A DNA stretch of 64,000 bases. Origin: an uncultured Lachnospiraceae bacterium (lineage in GTDB: Bacteria > Bacillota > Clostridia > Lachnospirales > Lachnospiraceae). A model generated the notes under the pieces. It did not search any database. It had not been told where the DNA came from and saw only the letters and a program-made list of their open reading frames with translations. The translations under genes were made by a program, and so were the position numbers. Location: the NCBI GenBank assembly GCA_934352055.1, contig CAKRJY010000009.1:52138-116137 (forward strand). The letters run 5' to 3'. Positions 51,738-59,830 of the stretch are shown one piece after another. Each line of letters opens with the position of its first letter. Within the stretch, counting starts at the first letter, position 1.

Positions 51738-53459
51738 CTACTTTAATATCATCTCACTCATAGGATTTCCGCTCTTTACCATCGGTAAAACAAGCTCGTC
51801 CGTTGCAATCATAAACTCAATTACAGTAGGTGCATCCTTATTTTCTTTTGCCTTGGCAAGCGCTTCTCTTGCTTCTTCTGCGGAATGCACGCGGATGCCA
51901 TGCGCGCCATAACTTTCTGCCCATTTTACAAAATCCGGCACATAAGGAGGACACGCTGCATTTGGTCCTTTGCATCCATCCGGACAGCCCACCTGTCTGC
52001 GCAGACAGGTAATCTCATAGCGTTTACCGTAGAACAGCTGCTGCATCTGGCGCACCATTCCCAAATAATAATTATTCAGAATACAGACGGTAAGCGGCAC
52101 CTTCTCACAGATGGCGGTTGCCATTTCCTGCATATTCATCTGCATACCGCCATCACCGGTAATGCACACAACATCCTGATTTGGAGCGCCGATTTTTGCA
52201 CCAATTGCTGCCGGGAAGCCAAAGCCCATCGTTCCAAGCCCACCGGATGTGATCATCTGCTTTCCACGCGGCATCGTAATGTATTGTGTCGCCCACATCT
52301 GATGTTGTCCGACATCTGTCACCACGATTCCCTGTGGGAATGTCTCATTGATGGTCTCCATAATCATCTGTGGTGAAAGCCCATGGTCTCTGCGCATTTC
52401 CAATGGATTTTCTTCCTGCCAGCTAGAAATCTTTGTCAGCCATTTATCTGTATTCTTAGGTTCTGCCCATTCCACCAGATGTTCCAGCGCAATCTTTGCA
52501 TCCGAAACCACAGGAACATCCACAACTACATTTCGAGAAATCGATGCGGCATCAATATCGAGATGCACGATCTTTGCTTTCGGCGCAAATTCGTTCAAAT
52601 CCCCTGTGATTCTATCGTTGAATCTTGTACCAACTGAAAAGAGCACATCACATTCACTGACTGCCATATTAGCAGCATATCTGCCATGCATACCACTGTT
52701 GCCGACATAAAGCGGATGGTCTGTAGGGATTGCCCCTTTTCCCATCACTGTCGTAACCACCGGAACACGCATCTTTTCTGCAAAGGTTGTCAGGAGTTCC
52801 TGCGCACCGGAAATATTCACGCCACCACCGGCAAGAAGTAACGGCTGTTTTGCAGATTTCAGCATCTTATAGGCTTTTTTCAGCTGTCCGATATGTACCG
52901 TTTCATTCGGCTTGTATCCTCGTATATCTACGTGATCCGGATAAGTAGCAGGACCACTTTGTGTCTGAATATCTTTTGGTATATCAATCAGAACCGGCCC
53001 CGGCTTTCCACTGCTTGCAATGTGAAATGCCATCTTGATGATTTTTCCCAGATCCTTTCGGTCACGCACTGTCACACCATATTTTACAATGCTTCGTGTC
53101 ATGCCTACGATATCTACTTCCTGAAAAGCATCATTACCAATCAGACTCTGTGGCACCTGACCGGTAAAAATTACAAGCGGTATACTGTCATAATGCGCAT
53201 CCGCAATACCTGTAATCGTGTTTGTCGCCCCCGGTCCACTCGTTACCAGACAAACGCCCACACGCCCTGTCGCTTTTGCATACCCTTCTGCCTCATGAAT
53301 CAATGCCTGTTCGTGACGCGGCAATACCACATGAATGGAGTCCTGCTTGTACAATTCGTCCACAATATCGGTTACCATTCCGCCCGGATAAGCGAAAATC
53401 GTATCCACGCCCTCTTCCTGCAATGCCTTTACAAATAATTTTCTTCCTGTGATGTCCAT
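51738..53459 (-). CDS. ilvB: Acetolactate synthase, large (catalytic) subunit
   Basis: 573 residues from the ATG at 53459 (AGAGG about ten bases upstream; a TTG two codons earlier is possible). This is the thiamine-diphosphate enzyme of branched-chain amino acid synthesis. The catalytic Glu of the TPP site is in PRHEQALIHEAEGYA. The FAD-like domain contains GKGAIPTDHPLYVGNSGMHG. The TPP-binding motif is CITGDGGMQMNMQE...NNYYLGMVRQ. Near the C-terminus, an insert with four Cys (CLRRQVGCPDGCKGPNAACP) is unusual and may bind metal. It is co-transcribed with thyA and folA upstream and ilvH downstream. Confidence 0.95.
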   Translation of the reverse strand: MDITGRKLFVKALQEEGVDTIFAYPGGMVTDIVDELYKQDSIHVVLPRHEQALIHEAEGYAKATGRVGVCLVTSGPGATNTITGIADAHYDSIPLVIFTGQVPQSLIGNDAFQEVDIVGMTRSIVKYGVTVRDRKDLGKIIKMAFHIASSGKPGPVLIDIPKDIQTQSGPATYPDHVDIRGYKPNETVHIGQLKKAYKMLKSAKQPLLLAGGGVNISGAQELLTTFAEKMRVPVVTTVMGKGAIPTDHPLYVGNSGMHGRYAANMAVSECDVLFSVGTRFNDRITGDLNEFAPKAKIVHLDIDAASISRNVVVDVPVVSDAKIALEHLVEWAEPKNTDKWLTKISSWQEENPLEMRRDHGLSPQMIMETINETFPQGIVVTDVGQHQMWATQYITMPRGKQMITSGGLGTMGFGFPAAIGAKIGAPNQDVVCITGDGGMQMNMQEMATAICEKVPLTVCILNNYYLGMVRQMQQLFYGKRYEITCLRRQVGCPDGCKGPNAACPPYVPDFVKWAESYGAHGIRVHSAEEAREALAKAKENKDAPTVIEFMIATDELVLPMVKSGNPMSEMILK

Positions 53460-53465
53460 ATACAA

Positions 53466-53954
53466 CTAACCTCTCTTATATGTCTGATAAGTATAGATTA
53501 CATCAAAATACGTCTGTTCTTCGCTCTCCTCCACCAGATTCCATGCCGCGTCTGCTTCCAGATTCGGCAAATGCGCATCTGCCTCATAAGCATAATCAAT
53601 CTTTGTAATGTATGCGGTATCGCACAAATCCAGCAGTTGTGCATAAATACTGTCACCGCCAATGACATAAATATCTTCTGTCTCGTACTTTTTTAATTCC
53701 TCCTGCAATTCTTCTAAGGAATGTACGATAACAGCGCCTTTTACGTCATAATCTGCATTTCGTGTCAAAACAATGTTCACACGGTCTTTTAAAGGAGCCT
53801 GGTTTGGAAAACTTTCTAGTGTCTTTCTTCCCATAACGACTACATTTCCCGTTGTCTTACGACGAAATTGCTTCATATCATCCGGAATACGAATGAGAAG
53901 TTCATTGTTCTTGCCAATCGCCCAATTTTTATCTGCTGATGCAATTAAATTCAT
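53466..53954 (-). CDS. folA: Dihydrofolate reductase
   Basis: 162 residues, the normal chromosomal type. IASADKNWAIGKNNELLIRIPDDMKQFRRKT contains the active-site acidic residue, VVVMGRKTLESFP is the NADPH site, and IYVIGGDSIYAQLL is the second NADPH loop. AAGGAG lies upstream of the ATG. Directly downstream of thyA, its metabolic partner: it regenerates the tetrahydrofolate that thymidylate synthase oxidises. Confidence 0.95.
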   Translation of the reverse strand: MNLIASADKNWAIGKNNELLIRIPDDMKQFRRKTTGNVVVMGRKTLESFPNQAPLKDRVNIVLTRNADYDVKGAVIVHSLEELQEELKKYETEDIYVIGGDSIYAQLLDLCDTAYITKIDYAYEADAHLPNLEADAAWNLVEESEEQTYFDVIYTYQTYKRG

Positions 53955-53983
53955 AGATGCTTGTCTCCTTTTTCTTGTTTTTA

Positions 53984-54832
53984 CTATACTGCAATCGGAA
54001 TATTTTTAATCTGTGGTCCTGTCACATAGTCATCCAGACGAATATCATCCTCTGTGAATTGATAGAAATCTTTGATTTCAGGATTCAGCCAGAACTTTGG
54101 CGCCGGATGCTGTTCTCTTGTAATCAATTCCTGCACAAGTGGAATATGTCTGTCATAAATGTGTGCATCTGCAATCACATGCACCAGTTCTCCGACCTCC
54201 ATATCACAAACCTGCGCTAACATGTGCATGAGAACTGCATATTGACATACATTCCAGTTATTTGCTGCCAAGACATCCTGTGAGCGCTGGTTTAAAATCG
54301 CATTCAAAACTAATTTATCGCTTCCCGGTCTTGTGGTTACATTAAACGTCATCGAATAGGCGCAAGGATATAAATGCATTTCTGCCAGATCCTGATGTAC
54401 ATAAATATTTGTCATAATACGTCTCGAAAATGGATTGTTTTTCAAGTCATAAATCACGCGATCCACCTGATCCATCATACCTTCTTTGTACTGATGTTTT
54501 ACTCCCATCTGATAGCCATATGCCTTACCGATGGAGCCGGTTTCGTCCGCCCATTCATCCCAGACGGTACTTTTTAAATCATGAATGTTATTCGACTTTT
54601 TCTGCCAAATCCAAAGCATCTCATTTGTACAACTTTTGATGGCTGTTCTGCGAAGCGTGATCGCCGGAAATTCTTTTGATAAATCATAGCGATTTACCAC
54701 GCCAAATTTCTTGATGGTATAGGCACTCGTTCCGTCTTCCCACTTTGGACGTACCTTTTCTCCTTCAGTACTAACACCATTGTTTATAATATCGTTACAC
54801 ATATCTACAAAAATCTGATCTGCCAGACTCAT
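53984..54832 (-). CDS. thyA: Thymidylate synthase (ThyA type, divergent active-site loop)
   Basis: 282 residues from the ATG at 54832, preceded by AGGAGGAGAAGAG; longer starts lie beyond this site. It methylates dUMP to dTMP with methylenetetrahydrofolate. Recognisable are the folate/phosphate region NPFSRRIMTNIYV, the catalytic Cys in LYPCAYSMTFNV, QRSQDVLAANNWNVCQYAVL and HVIADAHIYDRHI. The residue after the catalytic Cys is Ala, where most ThyA proteins have His (PCH). This suggests a separate clostridial branch rather than loss of function, since the Cys, Arg, Asp and Asn sites are kept. Followed by folA 29 bases later. Confidence 0.9.
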   Translation of the reverse strand: MSLADQIFVDMCNDIINNGVSTEGEKVRPKWEDGTSAYTIKKFGVVNRYDLSKEFPAITLRRTAIKSCTNEMLWIWQKKSNNIHDLKSTVWDEWADETGSIGKAYGYQMGVKHQYKEGMMDQVDRVIYDLKNNPFSRRIMTNIYVHQDLAEMHLYPCAYSMTFNVTTRPGSDKLVLNAILNQRSQDVLAANNWNVCQYAVLMHMLAQVCDMEVGELVHVIADAHIYDRHIPLVQELITREQHPAPKFWLNPEIKDFYQFTEDDIRLDDYVTGPQIKNIPIAV

Positions 54833-54908
54833 TTCTCTTCTCCTCCTCATCCATTTCGTTAAAAGGGCTACCATAGCCTTTATGTATAGCAATGCCATAG
54901 TATTATTT

Positions 54909-54937
54909 ATTGTAGCGAATTTATTGCTTCAACGCAA
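54909..54937 (-). promoter_or_regulatory. Promoter of the thyA-folA-ilvB-ilvH cluster
   Basis: TTGCGT and TACAAT separated by 17 bases on the minus strand. The -35 lies within the inverted repeat TTATTGC-N6-GCAATAA (54921-54940), a possible operator. Confidence 0.55.
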
Positions 54938-54959
54938 TAAGGTGAGAATAACTTTTACA

Positions 54960-54988
54960 TTGCCTTTTTTCAAAAAAAGGATTATATT
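54960..54988 (+). promoter_or_regulatory. Promoter of the 80-residue membrane protein gene
   Basis: TTGCCT and TATATT separated by 17 bases, about 35 bases upstream of the ATG at 55023. Confidence 0.55.
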
Positions 54989-55022
54989 TAAATAAGAAAT
55001 TGATCGAAGGAGTACCATTAGA

Positions 55023-55265
55023 ATGAGCCAGGAAAAAGTTGACTTACGAAAAGAACAAAAGCACAACCGCAAAAAGATTCTAAAGAAGCAAAAGATGGAA
55101 CATATTCTTCTTAGCGTCGGCGGTGTTGTTGTCGTTGCTGCGATTGTTATCTGGGCAGGATTTTCTGCACACACCAAATATAACGAAAAAAAAGCTGAGA
55201 CACCTACCTACTACAGTGTAGACACTTCAGATTTAACAGAATATCTTGCTTCCTTACAGAAGTAG
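55023..55265 (+). CDS. Small single-pass membrane protein, unknown function
   Basis: 80 residues. A very basic, Lys-rich cytoplasmic start (about 1-26) is followed by one membrane helix (28-47) and a short polar extracellular tail. GAAGGAG precedes the ATG. A promoter and a strong terminator make it a single-gene unit, which supports its being real. No family recognised. Confidence 0.75.
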   Translation: MSQEKVDLRKEQKHNRKKILKKQKMEHILLSVGGVVVVAAIVIWAGFSAHTKYNEKKAETPTYYSVDTSDLTEYLASLQK

Positions 55266-55273
55266 ACATAAGA

Positions 55274-55320
55274 AAGCCTCTGCTATACGCACCATGCGTG
55301 CTATAGCAGAGGCTTTTTTT
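55274..55320 (+). terminator. Rho-independent terminator after the small membrane protein
   Basis: AGCCTCTGCTATA and TATAGCAGAGGCT form a 13-bp stem, followed by seven T residues. Confidence 0.9.
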
Positions 55321-55324
55321 CGTA

Positions 55325-55353
55325 TTGACAGAAATCTTTTTGTGTGTTATATG
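55325..55353 (+). promoter_or_regulatory. Promoter of the GntR-ABC operon with overlapping palindrome
   Basis: A perfect TTGACA and TATATG separated by 17 bases. The inverted repeat ATGTGT-N6-ACACAT (55351-55368) starts inside the -10 box, so a bound GntR dimer would block initiation. This suggests autorepression. Confidence 0.6.
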
Positions 55354-55415
55354 TGTACTAGAACACATAATACACTTTATTTGTTAGATGTACCTCATTG
55401 ATAGCAGGAGGAACT

Positions 55416-55808
55416 ATGCTTATGATTCAATTAAATTACCGGGATTCCAAGCCCATCTATGAACAGATCAAAGATGGTTTAAAGCGTCTCATCATTACCG
55501 GTGCCATAGCCCCCGATGAGAAAATGCCTTCCGTCCGCGAACTTGCAAGTCAATTAGCCATCAATCCCAACACCATTGCAAAAGCAATACGTGAGTTGGA
55601 ACAGGAAGGCTATATTTATACCATTACCGGTCGCGGCAGTTTTGCAGCAGACCGCAAAGACATTTCAGCTGGGAGGAATGATCAATTGCTAAAAAAATTT
55701 GACGAAATCGTAAAAGAACTTCTTTTCTTAAATGAAAATAAGGACGATCTGAAACAACGCATCGAGGCACTGGCGAAAGGAGGCGACGACCATGATTCAA
55801 ATCAATAA
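55416..55808 (+). CDS. GntR-family regulator, YtrA subfamily
   Basis: 130 residues from the ATG at 55416 (AGGAGG four bases upstream; an ATG six bases later is also possible). A winged helix at the N-terminus (SKPIYEQIKDGLKRLIITGAIAPDEKMPSVRELASQLAINPNTIAKAIRELEQEGYIYT) is followed by a short two-helix dimerisation tail instead of a large ligand domain, the mark of the YtrA branch. These usually repress an ABC transporter operon in which they lie and are relieved by cell-envelope stress. It overlaps the ATPase gene by 17 bases. Confidence 0.9.
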   Translation: MLMIQLNYRDSKPIYEQIKDGLKRLIITGAIAPDEKMPSVRELASQLAINPNTIAKAIRELEQEGYIYTITGRGSFAADRKDISAGRNDQLLKKFDEIVKELLFLNENKDDLKQRIEALAKGGDDHDSNQ

Positions 55809-56691
55809 TGTAACGAAATCATTTTCGGGCACAGACGTTCTTGACCATTTACAAATGCATGTCCCAAAGGGTTCCATCTATGGTCTGGTTGGTCCAAATG
55901 GTGCCGGAAAATCAACCATTATCCGCCACATTGTAGGAGACTATCGCCCAGACAGCGGTGAAATTCTTATCGATGGACAAAACATCCATGAAAACGCAGC
56001 TGTTAAAGAGCGCATTGCTTACATTCCGGATGAAATTTTTTACTTTCCGCAAGCCAACACCCTTGAAATGATGCGTTATTACAAAGGATTATACCCTTCC
56101 TTTGACGAACAATATTTCTACAAGATATGTAAATGTTTTCCTATGCTGCATTTAAAAAAGCCGATTCGTTCTTTTTCCAAAGGAACCATCAAACAAGTTG
56201 CTTTTGTACTGGCATTATCCATACATCCGGATTTGCTTGTACTCGATGAGCCTGTTGACGGCCTTGATCCTGTTATGCGCCGTCAGATCTGGTCTCTTAT
56301 CATGAACGAAGTTGCAGATCACGGAACCACCGTTCTTGTTTCTTCCCACAATTTACGTGAGTTGGAAGATGTATGTGATCACATCGGTATCTTAAATCGC
56401 GGGCATCTTCTTTTGGAACATTCTTTGGATGATTTGCAGAGCAGTATCACCAAAGTCCAGGTGGCATTTGAACATGATTTGCCACCGATTCCTGATGGTC
56501 TTGCGCTTTTGCACTCTGTGACAAATGGCCGCGTTTCGACACTGATCTTAAAAGGAGCGCCACAGGAAGTAGAGACAAAAATGGAAGCATTACATCCTCT
56601 GCTTTTAGATGTACTTCCTCTTAGTCTCGAAGAAATCTTCATTTATGAAATGGGAGGTGAACACTATGAAGTCAAAAATATCCTTTTTTAA
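55792..56691 (+). CDS. ABC transporter ATP-binding protein (YtrB-like)
   Basis: 299 residues with one ABC domain: Walker A GPNGAGKST, Q-loop region, degenerate signature FSKGTIKQVAFVLAL, Walker B LLVLDEPVDGLDP, H-loop SSHN. A C-terminal extension of about 80 residues is typical of exporter-type or bacteriocin-resistance ABC proteins. AAAGGAGG sits within the end of the GntR gene, and its own 3' end overlaps the permease gene by 26 bases, so the three genes are tightly coupled. Confidence 0.92.
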   Translation: MIQINNVTKSFSGTDVLDHLQMHVPKGSIYGLVGPNGAGKSTIIRHIVGDYRPDSGEILIDGQNIHENAAVKERIAYIPDEIFYFPQANTLEMMRYYKGLYPSFDEQYFYKICKCFPMLHLKKPIRSFSKGTIKQVAFVLALSIHPDLLVLDEPVDGLDPVMRRQIWSLIMNEVADHGTTVLVSSHNLRELEDVCDHIGILNRGHLLLEHSLDDLQSSITKVQVAFEHDLPPIPDGLALLHSVTNGRVSTLILKGAPQEVETKMEALHPLLLDVLPLSLEEIFIYEMGGEHYEVKNILF

Positions 56692-58663
56692 CAAAACAAT
56701 CTGTAAAAAGAACTTAAGCCGCTTCTTTTTCTTTCCTGTTTTGTATTTTCTGGCACTCTTTGTCGGCACATCCTGTAATGCCATTTTAAATCGCCTTGAG
56801 CTGCTAAAATACAAAGATGCATATGTACAGACACTCCAAAATAACAGTGACTTACACGATGCCATCATGAACAGCAACATTTCTCTTGTGGTAGCAATCT
56901 ATATGATTCTTACAACATTAGCAGTCTTTTCCTATTTGTACCAGAGAAGAAGCTGTAACATGATGCATGCATTTCCTGTCAATCGTAAAATTTTGTTTGG
57001 CACAGGTGTCCTTTCCATTCTTACAATGACACTTGTTCCACAATTTATGATTGCCATCATAAATACCATCATCTGCGTAGCTTTTGATGCCGGTTCTATC
57101 GCATGGGTATCCTGGTACTGGTTTTTATGCATGATGGGATACGATCTTCTATTTTTAGGCATTGCACTTTTTACCGCAATGATCAGCGGTCAGATCGTAA
57201 CCAATTTTGTGTTTTACTGGATTTTTAATTTTATGTTTTTGGCAGCTGAATTCATCATTCGTTTGTTGTTGTCGTTTATGTGTTTTGGTATGCATACTTC
57301 CAATGTCTATGAGAACACGCATTTGTTCCTGACACCTGTTGTCTACACACAAAATCATACAGTTCTTTTCATAAAGGAAACCACTCGCTGCATTTATCAC
57401 ATAGATCCACAGGCACTTATCCTTCTTCTGGTTTATGCAGTCGGCGGTCTGGTACTGGGATGTATTTCCTATACGCTCTACCAGCGCAAACCATTAGAAT
57501 CCTGTGGAGATTTTATTGCTGTTTCTTTTATGAAGCCAATCTTTGCATTTTGTATGACATTTTTTACTTCCATCTTACTCATGGTGGGCGTGGGATATGC
57601 ACTCACCAATTTACTGGGCAGAAACAACAACTTACTGCTTATCATCAGTGTACTATTTTGTCTGGTCATCAGCTTTATCCTGTATCTGCTTTTTTATATG
57701 CTGATTGACCATAGCATACACGTATGCAACCAGAAACATATAAAAACCTGGGGGATTTGCGCAGGTGTTCTCCTTGGATTTTTCTTTTTGATATCTGTAG
57801 ATTTGTTTGGCATTGAAAAATATACGCCGGATTCTTCTGATATCCTACAAGCGGATGTTTCCTGTGGCGAAGCACTCTATTCTCTGCGCAACCCTGATGA
57901 AATTGAGCAGATGTTAGATATCCACAAAAAAATTATTAACGACAAAGCTGAATTAGAAGACTACGCACGCCTGTCTGACGAACCATATGTTGGCATGCAA
58001 ATCACATACGTTCTAAAAGATGGTACCTGTGTAAACCGCTCCTACAATTTGCCGGATTGTACGGATAAATCAAATGTATACGATGAAATCTGTAATCGGC
58101 TGGAAGCTTTCTTTAATACGCCTGACATGATCTGTTATCATGGTATTTCTGAAAATTATGATGTTTTGACTTTACAGGAGGCGACCATTTATTTATCCAA
58201 CGATACAGAGCAGGATGAAGAAAAAGAATCGCTCTACACCAGTAAGCAGTTAGAAACATTGTATCGTGCTTTCCTTTTGGATATTCAGTCAGGAAATTAT
58301 AAAATTCTAACGTTACATGCCAGCGATGCATGTTATACCGAGACACTGACATTGAATTTCCTATCACCTGAAATGATATTAACCGACAGAACACGCAGCA
58401 GTTGTTATTACAGCGGCAGATATAGTACCAATATCTTTTCTCGTTCGTCCATGGCAACTGTGCAAAACCAATACGAAGATGCCGCCACCAGAGAAGCGGA
58501 ATTATTACAAGCCTATGGGGATCTTTCCTGGTATACCTCTGTTTGCCTCACACCATCTTGTACCAACACACTGAAAGCTATGCAGGACATTGGTATGATA
58601 CAAAGCACGGACGATCTCACCCTCTCTACCGCAGGCGATGTTCGTATGTTCACCGATAATTAA
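56666..58663 (+). CDS. ABC transporter permease with large C-terminal soluble domain
   Basis: 665 residues from the ATG at 56666 (GGAGG eight bases upstream). About eight hydrophobic segments occupy residues 15-395, typical of ABC-2 type or YtrC/D-like permeases. The last 260 residues are soluble, acidic and probably extracytoplasmic. It works with the ATPase encoded upstream. The substrate is unknown; relatives of this operon type respond to wall-active antibiotics. Confidence 0.8.
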   Translation: MKSKISFFNKTICKKNLSRFFFFPVLYFLALFVGTSCNAILNRLELLKYKDAYVQTLQNNSDLHDAIMNSNISLVVAIYMILTTLAVFSYLYQRRSCNMMHAFPVNRKILFGTGVLSILTMTLVPQFMIAIINTIICVAFDAGSIAWVSWYWFLCMMGYDLLFLGIALFTAMISGQIVTNFVFYWIFNFMFLAAEFIIRLLLSFMCFGMHTSNVYENTHLFLTPVVYTQNHTVLFIKETTRCIYHIDPQALILLLVYAVGGLVLGCISYTLYQRKPLESCGDFIAVSFMKPIFAFCMTFFTSILLMVGVGYALTNLLGRNNNLLLIISVLFCLVISFILYLLFYMLIDHSIHVCNQKHIKTWGICAGVLLGFFFLISVDLFGIEKYTPDSSDILQADVSCGEALYSLRNPDEIEQMLDIHKKIINDKAELEDYARLSDEPYVGMQITYVLKDGTCVNRSYNLPDCTDKSNVYDEICNRLEAFFNTPDMICYHGISENYDVLTLQEATIYLSNDTEQDEEKESLYTSKQLETLYRAFLLDIQSGNYKILTLHASDACYTETLTLNFLSPEMILTDRTRSSCYYSGRYSTNIFSRSSMATVQNQYEDAATREAELLQAYGDLSWYTSVCLTPSCTNTLKAMQDIGMIQSTDDLTLSTAGDVRMFTDN

Positions 58664-58680
58664 GTTTTCTATATAACACA

Positions 58681-58722
58681 AAAATCCACCATTTATCATT
58701 TTTGGCAAATGGTGGATTTTCT
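58681..58722. terminator. Bidirectional terminator between convergent genes
   Basis: AAAATCCACCATTT and AAATGGTGGATTTT form a 14-bp stem with T-rich flanks on both strands. It serves the permease gene (plus) and the DUF2804 gene (minus). Confidence 0.8.
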
Positions 58723-58725
58723 TTT

Positions 58726-59766
58726 CTAATAACGATTATGTACTTTTTCAGCAAAACATAGTAGATTTGATACCGGTATTTCCGTCCCATCATCTAAAAT
58801 AGCTTTTCCATGCATCCGTCCGAATACCTGGTGCTGGTCAGATACAATCACTTTATAATCCAGACAGGCACTGCGATCAAGAATTGGTTCAAAATCCATT
58901 TCAAAGCGTCCATCACTTGATGTAAATTTCCAGGGTTTACAATAGTCATCTTCCGGAATAACAAACGTAACATCGTCTATTTTATGTGCTACGCCATCAT
59001 AAAAAATCGTGTTTTCACTGGCAGCTTTTGTATTTCCAAAACCATAACCAATATTAAAACCAAATGCGTGACCATCCACATCACAGTTTCCCGACCCCCA
59101 ATACCAGGTATTATCATAGGTCCACACACCACGTCCCCAGTCTAGCGTACCAAAATTTCTGTCCGGGAAAAACTCATAACGCTTTCCATTATACTCTGCA
59201 TACCCTTCCGCACGCATGCAGTTGATCTTTTGATTGTAATAAAATCTTCCTTTTTTATCCCACGGCGTCGCAATCACCATCGTATCCATATCGGGCTGAT
59301 GTAAGCGAATATCACAGCAAAAAGGCTTTCCTTCATAAAAATCATCAAACGAGCATACAATGTGACGGACTTTACCGCCCTTTTCCTCTTCCAAAAGATA
59401 GTGCAAACGCAACTTGTTCTTCTCGTATACAATATCGCCCTTAGATGAATCCGTCGGCATGTTCAGTTTTCCCATCGGAAACGCATCTAAAACTGTCTCG
59501 GTATGTTCCCATGGTTCTTCTGTAAAATCGAGTAATGATACTGACTGCAAGCCTACATAGCCATCATCAGACAAAGTAAATGCTACCGCATAATCGTCTC
59601 CTACCACCAGATAATAATCCCATTCCTTAATCAAAAATCCGGGTGCTTTAATCTGGTCTCTGGAATACTGCTGCAGCGGCTTTCTTGCCCAGCCCGGCTC
59701 TGCAATATTTCCCTTTTCGTCCAAGAGCTTTTGTGGTTTCGTTACCTCATGATTTCTTGCTGACAT
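58726..59766 (-). CDS. DUF2804 family protein
   Basis: 346 residues from the ATG at 59766, where GGGAGGA is eight bases away; an ATG six bases earlier is too close to it. The whole protein is a beta-rich, soluble DUF2804 domain, with conserved stretches such as FFPDRNFGTLDWGRGVW, YWGSGNCDVDGHAFGFNIGYGFG and VFGRMHGKAILDDG. Members resemble lipocalin-like or carotenoid-hydratase-like folds, but the function is not established. No signal peptide. Single gene. Confidence 0.85.
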   Translation of the reverse strand: MSARNHEVTKPQKLLDEKGNIAEPGWARKPLQQYSRDQIKAPGFLIKEWDYYLVVGDDYAVAFTLSDDGYVGLQSVSLLDFTEEPWEHTETVLDAFPMGKLNMPTDSSKGDIVYEKNKLRLHYLLEEEKGGKVRHIVCSFDDFYEGKPFCCDIRLHQPDMDTMVIATPWDKKGRFYYNQKINCMRAEGYAEYNGKRYEFFPDRNFGTLDWGRGVWTYDNTWYWGSGNCDVDGHAFGFNIGYGFGNTKAASENTIFYDGVAHKIDDVTFVIPEDDYCKPWKFTSSDGRFEMDFEPILDRSACLDYKVIVSDQHQVFGRMHGKAILDDGTEIPVSNLLCFAEKVHNRY

Positions 59767-59830
59767 AGGCATTTCCTCCCATTCTATATGAAAACATTCT
59801 CATACATGTAAAATGATCTGATACCAACAA

